Source: Candidatus Zhuqueibacterota bacterium (GTDB lineage: Bacteria > Zhuqueibacterota > Zhuqueibacteria > Residuimicrobiales > Residuimicrobiaceae). From it: a stretch of 39,314 nt of DNA. The stretch's first letter is position 1, and each line of letters opens with the position of its first letter. A program made the position numbers and the translations under genes. The notes beneath the pieces were generated by a model that saw only the letters and a list, made by a program, of their open reading frames with translations, was not told the DNA's origin and did not search any database. The DNA is taken from assembly GCA_963169875.1 (NCBI GenBank), contig CAUJEL010000034.1, positions 1 through 39,314 of the forward strand. The letters run 5' to 3'. This document shows, piece by piece, positions 1 through 8,445 of the stretch.

Positions 1-72
1 TTGAGCGATCGGTGCACAAAAGGCAACCTTGCGAAGGTTAGGAACCTTCACAAGGTTAAGGCGATCGCTCAG
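1..72. repeat. Double-hairpin repeat with GCGATCGC flanks (copy 1)
   Basis: The segment is bounded by GAGCGATCG (3-11) and its inverted partner CGATCGCTC (about 62-70). Inside lie two adjacent short hairpins, AACCTT-GCG-AAGGTT and AACCTT-CAC-AAGGTT, separated by three bases. A related copy with the same order of parts is at 8941-8990. No coding potential fits it. It looks like a REP-like or other small mobile palindromic repeat. Its left edge may lie outside the window. Confidence 0.6.
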
Positions 73-164
73 TTCAGGTCAGTCTAAAAAGCTGCTCTTG
101 ATGCTATTTTTCTGTTTTTCTATTCTTTGCGTATCTCTGCGTCCCTGGCGGTGAATAGTTCAGG
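73..164. repeat. Partial copy of the ~170-bp MITE-like repeat (copy D)
   Basis: The right half matches the family seen complete at 10497-10671, 19559-19731 and 36245-36412: a T-rich stretch, then CTTTGCGTATCTCTGCG, then GGCGGTGAATAGTTCAGG. The middle resembles the copy at 36245-36412 (shared CAGTC...GCT...GATGCT order). The left, G+C-rich end is missing and the double-hairpin repeat sits there instead. The element stops 8 bases before the first glycosyltransferase start, so that gene's promoter must be inside or upstream of the repeat. Confidence 0.6.
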
Positions 165-172
165 TTAGGTGT

Positions 173-1423
173 ATGAACGATATGAAGATACTTTATATCA
201 GCCAATATTTTCCGCCTGAAGCCGGCGCCACCCAAGCCAGGGCCTTTGAAATGACGCGTTTCCTGGCAGAGCGAGGGCATGATGTCACGGTTCTGTGCAA
301 CATGCCGAACCATCCGTCCGGTATCATCGCGGCGGGTTACCAAGGTCATTGCTATCTGCAAGAGCGCGACCACGGCCTGCGCATCATACGTACCTGGGTC
401 TTCACCCGGCCCCGTAAAAGCATTTTCGTCCGTGCCGCCTTTTATCTGAGTTTCATGATCAGCAGTTTTTGGGCTGGACTGAAGAGCGCCAGCCACTATG
501 ATGTGGTCCTGGCCACCTCGCCGCCGCCCATGACCGGCTTGACGGGATGGCTTTTGAGCAAACTCAAAGGCGCCTCTTTTGTTTACGAGGTTCGTGATCT
601 CTGGCGCGAAATGGCTTTGCAGCTGGGCGCTTTGCGGAATCCCGTGTGGCTGTGGTTGGGCCGCCGCCTCGATCATTTTCTCTATCACCATGCCGATCGC
701 TTGATCAGTGTCACCCAGGGCATTCACGATGAATTGATTCGCCTGGGGTGGGGCCACAAGTCGCATTTGATCAGAAACGGCACCAATCCGGACTTGTTCA
801 TGGATCGCGGACGCGGCTTTCGCGAAAAATTGGGATGGGATGGCAAATTCATCGTGCTCTACGCCGGGGTTCTGGGATTGGCCCAGGGTATGGAAGATCT
901 TTGTGCCCTGGCCGAACGTCTGAAACCGGAGGCAACTATTCAATTGGCCGTTGCCGGCGCCGGACCGCTGACCAGCACCATGCAACAGCTCAAGGAAGAA
1001 AAACAGCTCCACAATCTCATGCTGTTGGGAGAAATCTCCCGCGAAGAGATCGCGGCTGTGATCTCCGCAGCGGATTGCGGTCTGGTGCCTTTGAAAAATA
1101 AACCCCTTTTCCGCGGCGCCGTGCCCACGAAGATGTTTGATTTTATGGCCTGTGAGCGCCCCGTCGTAGTCAGCGTGGATGGGGAAGCCCGCGAAATCGT
1201 GGCGGCAAGTCAGGCTGGCGTCTATGTGGAGCCCGAGGACATCGATGGCATGGCTGAGGCGATCCGCTTTCTGTCCAGGAATCCGGCCGCCTGCCGGGAA
1301 ATGGGGCGCGTTGGACGGCGCTATGTGCAAGATCATTTCCTCCGCCGCCGCGCCGCCATGCTGCTTGAAGAAGTCCTGAAGGGGACCGGCAGCAAGAAAC
1401 AGCGTTCATGGACTGGAAGGTGA
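173..1423 (+). CDS. Glycosyltransferase family 4 (WbuB/WcaI-like)
   Basis: This 416-residue protein has the GT-B fold signature of family 4 sugar transferases. The N-terminus reads ILYISQYFPPEAGA followed by an Arg/Phe-Glu helix, as in WbuB/WcaI-type enzymes that use N-acetylated sugar donors. The C-terminal half has the nucleotide-sugar site: FRGAVPTKMFDFMACERPVV followed by a Glu-rich segment. It should act on the cytoplasmic face of the inner membrane, adding a sugar to a lipid-linked glycan; donor and acceptor cannot be read from sequence. ATG at 173 is chosen (AGG a few bases upstream); ATG 182 is an in-frame alternative. It is the first gene of a polysaccharide operon and ends 3 bases before the next start. 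Family is sure, specificity is not. Confidence 0.9.
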   Translation: MNDMKILYISQYFPPEAGATQARAFEMTRFLAERGHDVTVLCNMPNHPSGIIAAGYQGHCYLQERDHGLRIIRTWVFTRPRKSIFVRAAFYLSFMISSFWAGLKSASHYDVVLATSPPPMTGLTGWLLSKLKGASFVYEVRDLWREMALQLGALRNPVWLWLGRRLDHFLYHHADRLISVTQGIHDELIRLGWGHKSHLIRNGTNPDLFMDRGRGFREKLGWDGKFIVLYAGVLGLAQGMEDLCALAERLKPEATIQLAVAGAGPLTSTMQQLKEEKQLHNLMLLGEISREEIAAVISAADCGLVPLKNKPLFRGAVPTKMFDFMACERPVVVSVDGEAREIVAASQAGVYVEPEDIDGMAEAIRFLSRNPAACREMGRVGRRYVQDHFLRRRAAMLLEEVLKGTGSKKQRSWTGR

Positions 1424-1426
1424 TCT

Positions 1427-2947
1427 TTGTCCAATATCCTGAAATCATCCATCGCCGTCAGCTTTTTCCTCTTCCTCAATGTCCTGTTGATGTTCATGCT
1501 GGAAATGCTGCTGGCGCGCTATTACGGCACGCGCATGGAGATGGACTGTTACCTTTCGGCGGTCACGCTGCCGGATTTGCTGGTGACGGTGGCCATAACC
1601 GCGTTCAACTGCGCCCTGGTTCCCACACTGGTGCGTCATTTCGAGGCGGACACGGCTGAGCAGGCCTACCGGCTCACCAACAGCTATGTGAATATTATTT
1701 TTTTGATCTTTTTGCTGCTGGCCGCAGCCGGCGTCCTTTTCGCCGCACCGCTCATACGTTTTCTTTTTACAGGTTTTGATCAGCCCCGCGTCGAGCTCAG
1801 CGCCAGACTGATGATCATTTATTTTCCGGTGATGATCTTTCGCAGCCTCACCGCCTTGCTGAGCAGTATCTTTTACGCCGAGCGCCGTTTTTTTCTGGCG
1901 CCCCTGGCGCCGGTGGCGGGTTCGGTTGTGGCCGTCATCCTGCTCATGGTCTGGGTCGATCAACTGGGCATCTATGCTGCGCCTGTGGCCGTGGCCGTCA
2001 GCTCCCTGCTGCAGTTCGCCCTGCTCTTTGCCGTTTATGCCATTGAGAGAAAATATCGCTTTGAATGGCATTTTATCGATCGCGATTTTCGTGCCGTCCT
2101 GCGCCTGATGTGGCCGCTGATTTGGGGTGGACTCATCACCAAGGCCATTTTTGTCGTGGACCGCAGCATCGCTTCAGGCCTGAATGAAGGCGCCATCGCT
2201 GCGCTGGGATATGCCAACAAGATTGTGCGCGTGCTGACGCTGGTGGGACTCGGCGGACTGTCCATCACCTCTTTTCCTGCGCTTTCGGCTTTGATCGCGC
2301 AGAAAGATTGGCCGCGTTTGCAGAGTCTCAATCGCAAAACGCTGAGCGGCATCACCTTCATCACCCTGCTGATCTTTGTGCTGCTGGCCGGATTTTCTGC
2401 GACGCTGGTGCGCATCATGTTCCAATACGGCGCTTTCACGGCCGAGGATACTGTGAACGTCGGCGATACGCTGGTGCTCTATGGCGGGGTGCTGGTTTTC
2501 GGCGCCATCGCCAATCACATCGCCAATCTCTTTTTTGCGTTGCCGGATACGCGCACGCCCACGCTGATCGGCATTGCCGGCTTCATCGTGGGCTATTTCA
2601 TGAAACTGTGGTTCAGCACCTTTATGTCCTATCGAGGCATCGCATTGGCATCCACGCTCTATTTTGGATTGAATCTGATGGTGATGATCTGGTTTCTGCA
2701 AAAAAAGTCCGCCCCTGTCCTGGACATGCCATCATTTCTCAACGATTCCGGCAAGCTGGCGCTGATTGCCGCCATCTGCTGGCTGGCCGGTTGGGGATAC
2801 CGGCTTTTGTGGCCATCCGCCAGCCTGGCCTTATCACTGACTGGGATGATCGGCGTAGCCGCCTTGTTCATGGCGTTGAGTTACCTGTTTCACATTGAGC
2901 TGCGCTCGGTGCTGGTCTGGGATCGACTCTTCAAGAGGCGAGGCTGA
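1427..2947 (+). CDS. MurJ/MviN-family lipid flippase (MOP superfamily)
   Basis: This 506-residue polytopic membrane protein is the usual length of MurJ and contains about 14 hydrophobic segments. The start is typical of the family: a hydrophobic first helix, then a short loop RYYGTRMEMDCY and PDLLVTVAITAF with the later Pro-Thr-Leu motif. A MATE/MOP-type protein flips undecaprenyl-linked precursors across the inner membrane: lipid II for true MurJ, or glycan repeat units. The start is TTG at 1427 with GGAAGG about 6 bases upstream; no better ATG is nearby. It sits inside a glycosyltransferase operon and overlaps the next gene by one base (TGATG). In this setting it may flip the locus's own glycan rather than lipid II. 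Confidence 0.85.
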   Translation: MSNILKSSIAVSFFLFLNVLLMFMLEMLLARYYGTRMEMDCYLSAVTLPDLLVTVAITAFNCALVPTLVRHFEADTAEQAYRLTNSYVNIIFLIFLLLAAAGVLFAAPLIRFLFTGFDQPRVELSARLMIIYFPVMIFRSLTALLSSIFYAERRFFLAPLAPVAGSVVAVILLMVWVDQLGIYAAPVAVAVSSLLQFALLFAVYAIERKYRFEWHFIDRDFRAVLRLMWPLIWGGLITKAIFVVDRSIASGLNEGAIAALGYANKIVRVLTLVGLGGLSITSFPALSALIAQKDWPRLQSLNRKTLSGITFITLLIFVLLAGFSATLVRIMFQYGAFTAEDTVNVGDTLVLYGGVLVFGAIANHIANLFFALPDTRTPTLIGIAGFIVGYFMKLWFSTFMSYRGIALASTLYFGLNLMVMIWFLQKKSAPVLDMPSFLNDSGKLALIAAICWLAGWGYRLLWPSASLALSLTGMIGVAALFMALSYLFHIELRSVLVWDRLFKRRG

Positions 2948-4026
2948 TGCGGATTCTCTTCCTGACCCACGGCAGCACCGGCAGCGCGTCGAGCCGGGTG
3001 CGCATTCACCAATATCTTCCTCTTTTCGATCAGGAGGGGATTGACTATAAGGTGATTTCCGGTACGTCCGCGCGATTGGATCAACGCGTTCTCCAGCACC
3101 CCACCGCCTGGATCCGGCTGCGCTGGTTTGCGGCCAAAGTCGGGGCGCGCCTGGGCGTGTTGGCGGTGATACGGCGATATGATGTGGTGGTGATTCAGCG
3201 GGAGACGCTGCCCTATTGTTATCCTTTCATCGAGCTGCTGATCTGCCGCCTGGCCAGGCGCTGCGTATTCGAGTTCGACGACGCCATTTTTTACGACCGC
3301 CATCCGCGGTCCGGGTGGCGCACGTGGTTGAGGGATGGTAAAAATATCGCCCGCATTCTGGCGCGCTGTGACCGGGCGGTGGTGAGCACGCGGTATCTGG
3401 CGGACTATGCGCGGCACTATGTGCGTGATGTGCGCATCATCCCCACGACCGTGGATATGGAGCGTTTCCCCGGGCGCGCGCCGGCAGCATACGATCCACC
3501 CGTGATCGGCTGGGTGGGCAGCCGCAGCACGCAACCATACGTTGAAACGATTCGCACGCCATTGCAACAACTGGCGGAGCGATACTCGTTTATTTTGCGG
3601 ATCGTCGGCGGGGAACTGGCGCCGTGGCCCGGCGTCGCCCTGGATAACCGCCCCTGGCAAGAGGATCGCGAAGTAGCGGAAATTCAGGCCTTCGCTGTGG
3701 GATTGATGCCGCTGCCCGATGATGCATGGACGCGCGGCAAGGCCGGATACAAGATCTTGCTGTACATGGCTGCCGGCACTCCGGCGGTGGCCTCAGCCGT
3801 GGGCGCCAATAACGATATCATCAACGACGGCGTGGACGGCTTTCTGGCGCATGATGAGCAAGAGTGGCTGGATAAATTGCAGCGGCTGCTGACAGACGCG
3901 GAGCTGCGGCGAAAAATGGGGCTGGAGGCGCGCAAAACGGCCCGGGAACGATTTTCCATCACCGCCAACTATCCCGCCTGGCGCGACGCCTGGTGCCAGT
4001 GGCCGCAAGGCATGGACAAGTTATGA
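2947..4026 (+). CDS. Glycosyltransferase family 4-like protein
   Basis: This is a 359-residue GT-B protein. The N-terminus MRILFLTHGSTGSASSRVR is a typical donor-fold start. The middle has FEFDDAIFYDRHP, common in this GT4 subgroup. The C-terminal nucleotide-sugar site is recognisable at DDAWTRGKAGYKILLYMAAG, followed by Pro-Ala-Val and the NDGVDGFLA loop. It is expected to transfer a sugar to a lipid-linked acceptor in the cytoplasm. The ATG shares one base with the preceding stop codon, and the following gene starts within its stop (ATGA), so translational coupling is likely. Specific sugar unknown. Confidence 0.87.
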   Translation: MRILFLTHGSTGSASSRVRIHQYLPLFDQEGIDYKVISGTSARLDQRVLQHPTAWIRLRWFAAKVGARLGVLAVIRRYDVVVIQRETLPYCYPFIELLICRLARRCVFEFDDAIFYDRHPRSGWRTWLRDGKNIARILARCDRAVVSTRYLADYARHYVRDVRIIPTTVDMERFPGRAPAAYDPPVIGWVGSRSTQPYVETIRTPLQQLAERYSFILRIVGGELAPWPGVALDNRPWQEDREVAEIQAFAVGLMPLPDDAWTRGKAGYKILLYMAAGTPAVASAVGANNDIINDGVDGFLAHDEQEWLDKLQRLLTDAELRRKMGLEARKTARERFSITANYPAWRDAWCQWPQGMDKL

Positions 4027-5144
4027 CGCGGAAAATTAAAGTGCTGCACCTGACCACGGTCAGCGGCATCGGCGGCGCCGAACGCATGATCCTGGATGTG
4101 GTCGAACACATCGACAAAGTGCGTTTTGCCATGGCCGTCGCCAGCCTCTATGGCGGCGGCCCCCTGCGGGATCGCGCCCAGGCTTTGCACGTGCCCTATT
4201 ATGATCTCGATTTTCACCATCCCGTGCGGTTTTGCTCCGGATTGCGCGCGTTGCTGAGGCAGGAACGATATGATTTGATCCAGCTTCACGGCGATACGGC
4301 GGAGGTTGTGGTGCGTCCGCTGGCATCGCGGTGGGGCACGGGCAGTGTGATTTCAACCGTGCACGGCATCGCGAGCTTTTCATCCCGCGTCAGAAACATG
4401 CTTTTACGCATGCACAGCCGCAAAGTGGATCATTTTGTCTCCGTATCCGGGTTTGGCCGGCAGCTTCTCATGGAGAAAAGAGGGGTTGCCGCGGAGCGGA
4501 TCACCGTCATTCATCCCGGCATGGCCGTGCCGGGTCCGCATGATGCGCTTCGGCGCGAAGCGATCCGGCGGGAATTGCATATTGCGCCGGACGAGCTCAT
4601 GGTCCTCACCGTGGCCAATCTGCGCACGCTCAAGGGCCATATCACCATTTTAGAAGCGGCTGCGCAGATGCAAGGCGCCATAAAAACAGTCTTTGTTTTC
4701 GCCGGCGAGGATCGCAGCGACGGGGAAGTGGCGCGGGAGGCGGAATCCCTGGGCGTGCAACAGGCGGTGCGGTTAATGGGATTCCAGAAGAATGTCTATG
4801 ACTATTTGAATGCGGCGGATCTGTTTTTGCTGCCGTCGCAGAGTGAAGGGCTGCCGCTCTCCATACTCGAGGCCATGGCCATGGGCGTGCCGGTGATCGC
4901 GACGCCGGTGGGCGGGATCCCGGAGATTATCAACGATGGAGAACAGGGTCTGCTGGTGCCGCCCCGGGATGCCGCCGCGGTGGCAGCGGCTTTGCGGCGC
5001 CTCGCTGCGGATAAACCGTTGCGCGCTGCGCTCGGCCAGGGCGGCCGCGACCGCATCGCCGCTAAATTCAGCCTTCACGGCATGATCACTCAGTATCAGG
5101 ATCTCTATCAACGGCTCTATGATGACAAACACGCACACAACTGA
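4023..5144 (+). CDS. Glycosyltransferase family 4
   Basis: The protein is 373 residues from the ATG at 4023, which overlaps the upstream stop as ATGA. An upstream in-frame start at 3993 would lie deeper in the previous gene and adds residues unlike the family, so it is not used. The N-terminus has the VSGIGGAERMI motif, a glycine-rich acceptor loop typical of GT4 enzymes. The C-terminus has QSEGLPLSILEAMAMGVPVI with the donor-binding E-x7-E pattern and then NDGEQGLLVPP. It should extend a lipid-linked oligosaccharide. It overlaps the next gene by 26 bases. Substrate unknown. Confidence 0.9.
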   Translation: MTRKIKVLHLTTVSGIGGAERMILDVVEHIDKVRFAMAVASLYGGGPLRDRAQALHVPYYDLDFHHPVRFCSGLRALLRQERYDLIQLHGDTAEVVVRPLASRWGTGSVISTVHGIASFSSRVRNMLLRMHSRKVDHFVSVSGFGRQLLMEKRGVAAERITVIHPGMAVPGPHDALRREAIRRELHIAPDELMVLTVANLRTLKGHITILEAAAQMQGAIKTVFVFAGEDRSDGEVAREAESLGVQQAVRLMGFQKNVYDYLNAADLFLLPSQSEGLPLSILEAMAMGVPVIATPVGGIPEIINDGEQGLLVPPRDAAAVAAALRRLAADKPLRAALGQGGRDRIAAKFSLHGMITQYQDLYQRLYDDKHAHN

Positions 5145-6300
5145 ACCACTGCGCATTCTCCGCCTGATCGCGCGGCTCAATATCGGCGGTCCGGCCATCC
5201 AGGCCATTCGCTTGACAGCCGCCCTCAATGACGAACGCTTCAAATCCTTGTTGGTGACCGGCGTGGTGGGACAGAACGAAGGAGATATGCGCTATCTCGC
5301 TGATCAGCTCGGCGTCGAGCCCGTGGTCATTCCCACGCTGGGACGCGAGATACACTGGTACGACGATGTGCTGACTTTGATCAAATTGGTCCGGATCATG
5401 CGCCAGTTCAAGCCGGACATCATTCATACGCACACGGCCAAAGCGGGGACGTTGGGGCGGCTGGCTGCTCTTGCAGCGGGCAAATCCAAAAAGGTGCATA
5501 CGTTTCATGGACATGTTTTTTCGGGCTATTTTTCGCCATGGAAAACGCGCCTGTTCATCCATATTGAGCGCTTCCTGGCCGGACGCACGGATCGCATCAT
5601 CGCCATCAGCGCGCGGCAAAAGCACGATCTCTGTCAGGTCTATGCCATCGCGCCGGAGGAAAAAGTGACGGTTGTGCCCCTGGGGCTCGACCTTCAGCCC
5701 TTTGCGGAGACATCGCTACAAGACTTTTCATCACGGCCTCTTTTCGGATTGCAGCCGCAACATCTGGTCGTCACCATCGCCGGCCGGCTGGTGCCCATCA
5801 AAAACCACAAGATGTTTTTGCAGGTTGCCCAAAAAGTGGCTGCCGAAATGGAGCACGCACGATTTCTCATCGTCGGTGAAGGCGAACTGCGCGCTGAACT
5901 GGAGGCGCATGCGCAGGCGCTGGGTATTTCTGACAAGGTGCTGTTTGCCGGATGGCATAGAGAGATGCGGCCGGTGTACGCCGCTTCTGATATCGCAGTC
6001 CTGACCTCCCTGAATGAAGGGACGCCGGTGTCGCTGATAGAGGCCATGGCATCGGCCAGGGCGGTGGTCACCACCGAGGTCGGCGGCGTCGCCGATTTTG
6101 TCGAGGATGGCGTGGACGGCTTTTATGTGCCGAGCGGCGATGTGGACGCCATGACTGCGCGCATTTTGCAGTTGGCCCGGGATGCGTCCATGCGCCTGAA
6201 GATGGGAGCGCATGGCCGGGAGAAGGTTCTGCAGTTGTTTGATTTTGGCCGTTTACAGCGGGATGTCGAGAACCTGTATGTGCACGTATCCGGTCAATGA
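5119..6300 (+). CDS. Glycosyltransferase family 4
   Basis: This 393-residue GT4 enzyme has LIARLNIGGPAIQAI at the N-terminus, HTFHGHVFSGYFSPWKTR in the middle and NEGTPVSLIEAMASARAVV at the donor site, followed by EDGVDGFYVP. Tandem ATG codons at 5119 and 5122 are both possible starts; either lies inside the previous gene, consistent with coupled translation. It is the last of the consecutive glycosyltransferases and is followed, after a 57-base gap, by the WecA-like initiating enzyme. Function: one glycosidic bond of the surface glycan; donor not predictable. Confidence 0.9.
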   Translation: MMTNTHTTEPLRILRLIARLNIGGPAIQAIRLTAALNDERFKSLLVTGVVGQNEGDMRYLADQLGVEPVVIPTLGREIHWYDDVLTLIKLVRIMRQFKPDIIHTHTAKAGTLGRLAALAAGKSKKVHTFHGHVFSGYFSPWKTRLFIHIERFLAGRTDRIIAISARQKHDLCQVYAIAPEEKVTVVPLGLDLQPFAETSLQDFSSRPLFGLQPQHLVVTIAGRLVPIKNHKMFLQVAQKVAAEMEHARFLIVGEGELRAELEAHAQALGISDKVLFAGWHREMRPVYAASDIAVLTSLNEGTPVSLIEAMASARAVVTTEVGGVADFVEDGVDGFYVPSGDVDAMTARILQLARDASMRLKMGAHGREKVLQLFDFGRLQRDVENLYVHVSGQ

Positions 6301-6357
6301 GTGGTGGATGGAAAGGCGTGACTATGGAGCACTCGAAATGAAGGAGGGGAGAAAACA

Positions 6358-7449
6358 TTGCGCAATTTGACGTATATGCTGGCTTTTTCCGGCAGTCTGG
6401 TGGCCGCGTTGATTTTTGTGCGCCTGGCAATGGCGCTGGCGGTCAAATGGGATATTCAGGACCATCCCGTGGGGCGGAAGGATCATGCCAGGGTGACGCC
6501 GTTATTGGGCGGTCTGGGCATCTATGCCGCTTTTATGGCGGTGCTGGCTGGCGGACTTTTAATGGTACACTGGGCGGGTGTGACGGAAAACAGCCATGCA
6601 TTTTTGGCACTGCTGGGGCGGCAGCGGCCCGTTCTTGAGGCTGCCTTTCCCAAATTGCTGGCTCTGGTGGCGGGCGCCACGATTTTATTGATCATTGGTA
6701 TCATCGATGACATCCGCGGCATCAATTTTTCGCCGGCCATCAAATTTGTCGCGCAGATCATCGCCGCGGCCATCGCGGCTGGCGGCGGCGCGCACAGCAG
6801 TTTTCTGCCGTCGCTGTGGCTGAATATTGCATTTTCGGTCCTGTGGATTGTGGCCATCAGCAATGCGTTTAATTTCCTGGATAATATGGATGGCCTGTCG
6901 GCCGGGATTGGCCTGATCTGCGGCGGCATCTTTTTCTGGTTGACCGCTTCCCAGGGACAATATTTTTCCGCCTTGTTGTTCATCCTCATGGTTGGATCCC
7001 TCCTGGGATTCCTGTGGTACAACCGCTATCCGGCGCGCATCTTCATGGGCGATGTGGGCAGTCTCTTCACAGGCTATATGTTCGGCGCCCTGACCCTGAC
7101 CAGTTCCTACGTCGTCGCGGACAGCACTTCGCTTTTGCCCGTCATCGTCCCGATTGTGGTGCTGGGTGTGCCCATTTACGACGCCGTGACGGTCATTCTT
7201 ATCCGCATTCATGAGCGCAGACCGGTATATGTAGGAGATCAATGTCATATATCGCACCGCTTGCTGCATTTGGGGATGAGCCGCAACCAGGCGGTCCTCT
7301 TTGTTCACCTCATATGCATCGCCATCGGGATGAGTGCCCTGCTGTTGCCCTATTTGTCCGTTCGCCTCAGCATTTTCGTGCTGGTGCAGACGATGTTAAT
7401 TTATGTGATATTAACCCTGTTGATCAGGGCTGGAAGCAAGCGAAAATAA
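6358..7449 (+). CDS. Polyprenyl-phosphate sugar-1-phosphate transferase (WecA/TagO/MraY family)
   Basis: This 363-residue polytopic enzyme transfers a HexNAc-1-phosphate from a UDP-sugar to undecaprenyl phosphate, starting lipid-linked glycan synthesis at the inner membrane. Visible family motifs: Asp-Asp near residues 117-118 (GIIDDIRG), NFLDNMDGLSAG at about 172-183, MGDVGSLFTGY with Asp near 232, and the late His-rich loop CHISHRLLHLG near 295-305. Ten or eleven hydrophobic segments fit the family. The start is TTG 6358: an excellent SD, AAGGAGGGGA at 6341-6350, lies 7 bases upstream and there is no competing ATG. It is probably co-transcribed with the preceding glycosyltransferases. UDP-GlcNAc is the commonest donor, but it could be another HexNAc. 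Confidence 0.9.
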   Translation: MRNLTYMLAFSGSLVAALIFVRLAMALAVKWDIQDHPVGRKDHARVTPLLGGLGIYAAFMAVLAGGLLMVHWAGVTENSHAFLALLGRQRPVLEAAFPKLLALVAGATILLIIGIIDDIRGINFSPAIKFVAQIIAAAIAAGGGAHSSFLPSLWLNIAFSVLWIVAISNAFNFLDNMDGLSAGIGLICGGIFFWLTASQGQYFSALLFILMVGSLLGFLWYNRYPARIFMGDVGSLFTGYMFGALTLTSSYVVADSTSLLPVIVPIVVLGVPIYDAVTVILIRIHERRPVYVGDQCHISHRLLHLGMSRNQAVLFVHLICIAIGMSALLLPYLSVRLSIFVLVQTMLIYVILTLLIRAGSKRK

Positions 7450-7470
7450 CCGTTCATCAAAGGAGACTCC

Positions 7471-8445
7471 ATGAAAGTATTGATCACGGGTGGTGCAGGA
7501 TTCATCGGTTCCCACCTGGCAGAAAAGCTGCTTGAACGCGGCGATGAAGTGTGCGTCATCGATGATTTATCGACCGGAAAGTTGTCCAATGTCCAGCACA
7601 TCCGCAACCATCCACGTTTTCATCTGGCGGTTGAAAACATTTTGAATGAGACCGTCATGGACCGGCTGGTCAGCGAATGCGATGTCATCTATCATCTGGC
7701 GGCAGCGGTGGGCGTCGAGTTGATTGTAAAAAGTCCAGTGGAGACCATCCAGCGCAACGTGCTGGGCACGGACGTGGTGCTGCGCCTCGCCGCGCGCTAT
7801 TTGCGTCAGGTTCTGATCGCATCCACTTCGGAGATTTACGGCAAGAGCGAGTCCGTGCCTTTTCGTGAAGACGATGACCGTGTACTCGGACCCACCACCA
7901 AGAACCGCTGGAGCTATTCCTGTTCCAAGGCCATCGATGAATTTCTGGCCCTGGCCTATCACAAGGAAAAAAATCTGCCCACCATCATCATGCGGCTTTT
8001 CAACACCGTGGGCCCACGGCAGACGGGCCGCTATGGCATGGTGATTCCCCGCCTGGTGAAGCAGGCCCTGGATGGCAAACCCCTGACTGTTTATGGGGAC
8101 GGCCAGCAGGTGCGCTGTTTCACCTATGTTGCGGATGTTGTCGACGCCGCCATCAAACTGATGGATAATCCCGAGGCCATCGGACAAGTCTTCAACATCG
8201 GCAATGATCACGGCGTCAGCATTGCCGGCCTGGCTGAAAAGATCAAAGCCATGACCAACAGCACCTCGGAAATTCGCTATATCCCCTACGACGAGGCCTA
8301 TGAAGAGGGTTTCGAAGATATGCGCATCCGGGTGCCGGATCTCAGCAAGGCGAAACGCGTCATCGGCTACGAGCCCAAGGTGCAGCTGGATGAGATTCTG
8401 CAGCGCGTTATTGAACATTTCCGGGCGAATCAGGGTCAGGATTGA
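7471..8445 (+). CDS. NAD-dependent sugar-nucleotide epimerase/dehydratase (extended SDR)
   Basis: This 324-residue extended short-chain dehydrogenase has GGAGFIG at residues 7-13 binding NAD, Asp-Asp after the second strand, STSEIYG in the middle, and the catalytic Tyr149-x3-Lys153 (YSCSK). RLFNTVGPRQTGRYGMV and the YGDGQQVRCFTYV segment are typical of enzymes acting on UDP-hexoses or UDP-uronates. It probably supplies a nucleotide sugar to the glycosyltransferases upstream. A GGAG SD precedes the ATG. It could be a 4-epimerase, a UDP-glucuronate decarboxylase or a dehydratase; sequence alone does not settle which. It is the last gene of the left polysaccharide operon. Confidence 0.85.
   Translation: MKVLITGGAGFIGSHLAEKLLERGDEVCVIDDLSTGKLSNVQHIRNHPRFHLAVENILNETVMDRLVSECDVIYHLAAAVGVELIVKSPVETIQRNVLGTDVVLRLAARYLRQVLIASTSEIYGKSESVPFREDDDRVLGPTTKNRWSYSCSKAIDEFLALAYHKEKNLPTIIMRLFNTVGPRQTGRYGMVIPRLVKQALDGKPLTVYGDGQQVRCFTYVADVVDAAIKLMDNPEAIGQVFNIGNDHGVSIAGLAEKIKAMTNSTSEIRYIPYDEAYEEGFEDMRIRVPDLSKAKRVIGYEPKVQLDEILQRVIEHFRANQGQD

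Noticed and set aside
104-1336. Long reverse-strand open frame opposite the first glycosyltransferase
   Set aside because: It is a mirror of a well-supported GT4 gene and shows no recognisable domain or RBS; similar long antisense frames over the MurJ-like gene, ispE and the Wzc-like gene are rejected for the same reason.
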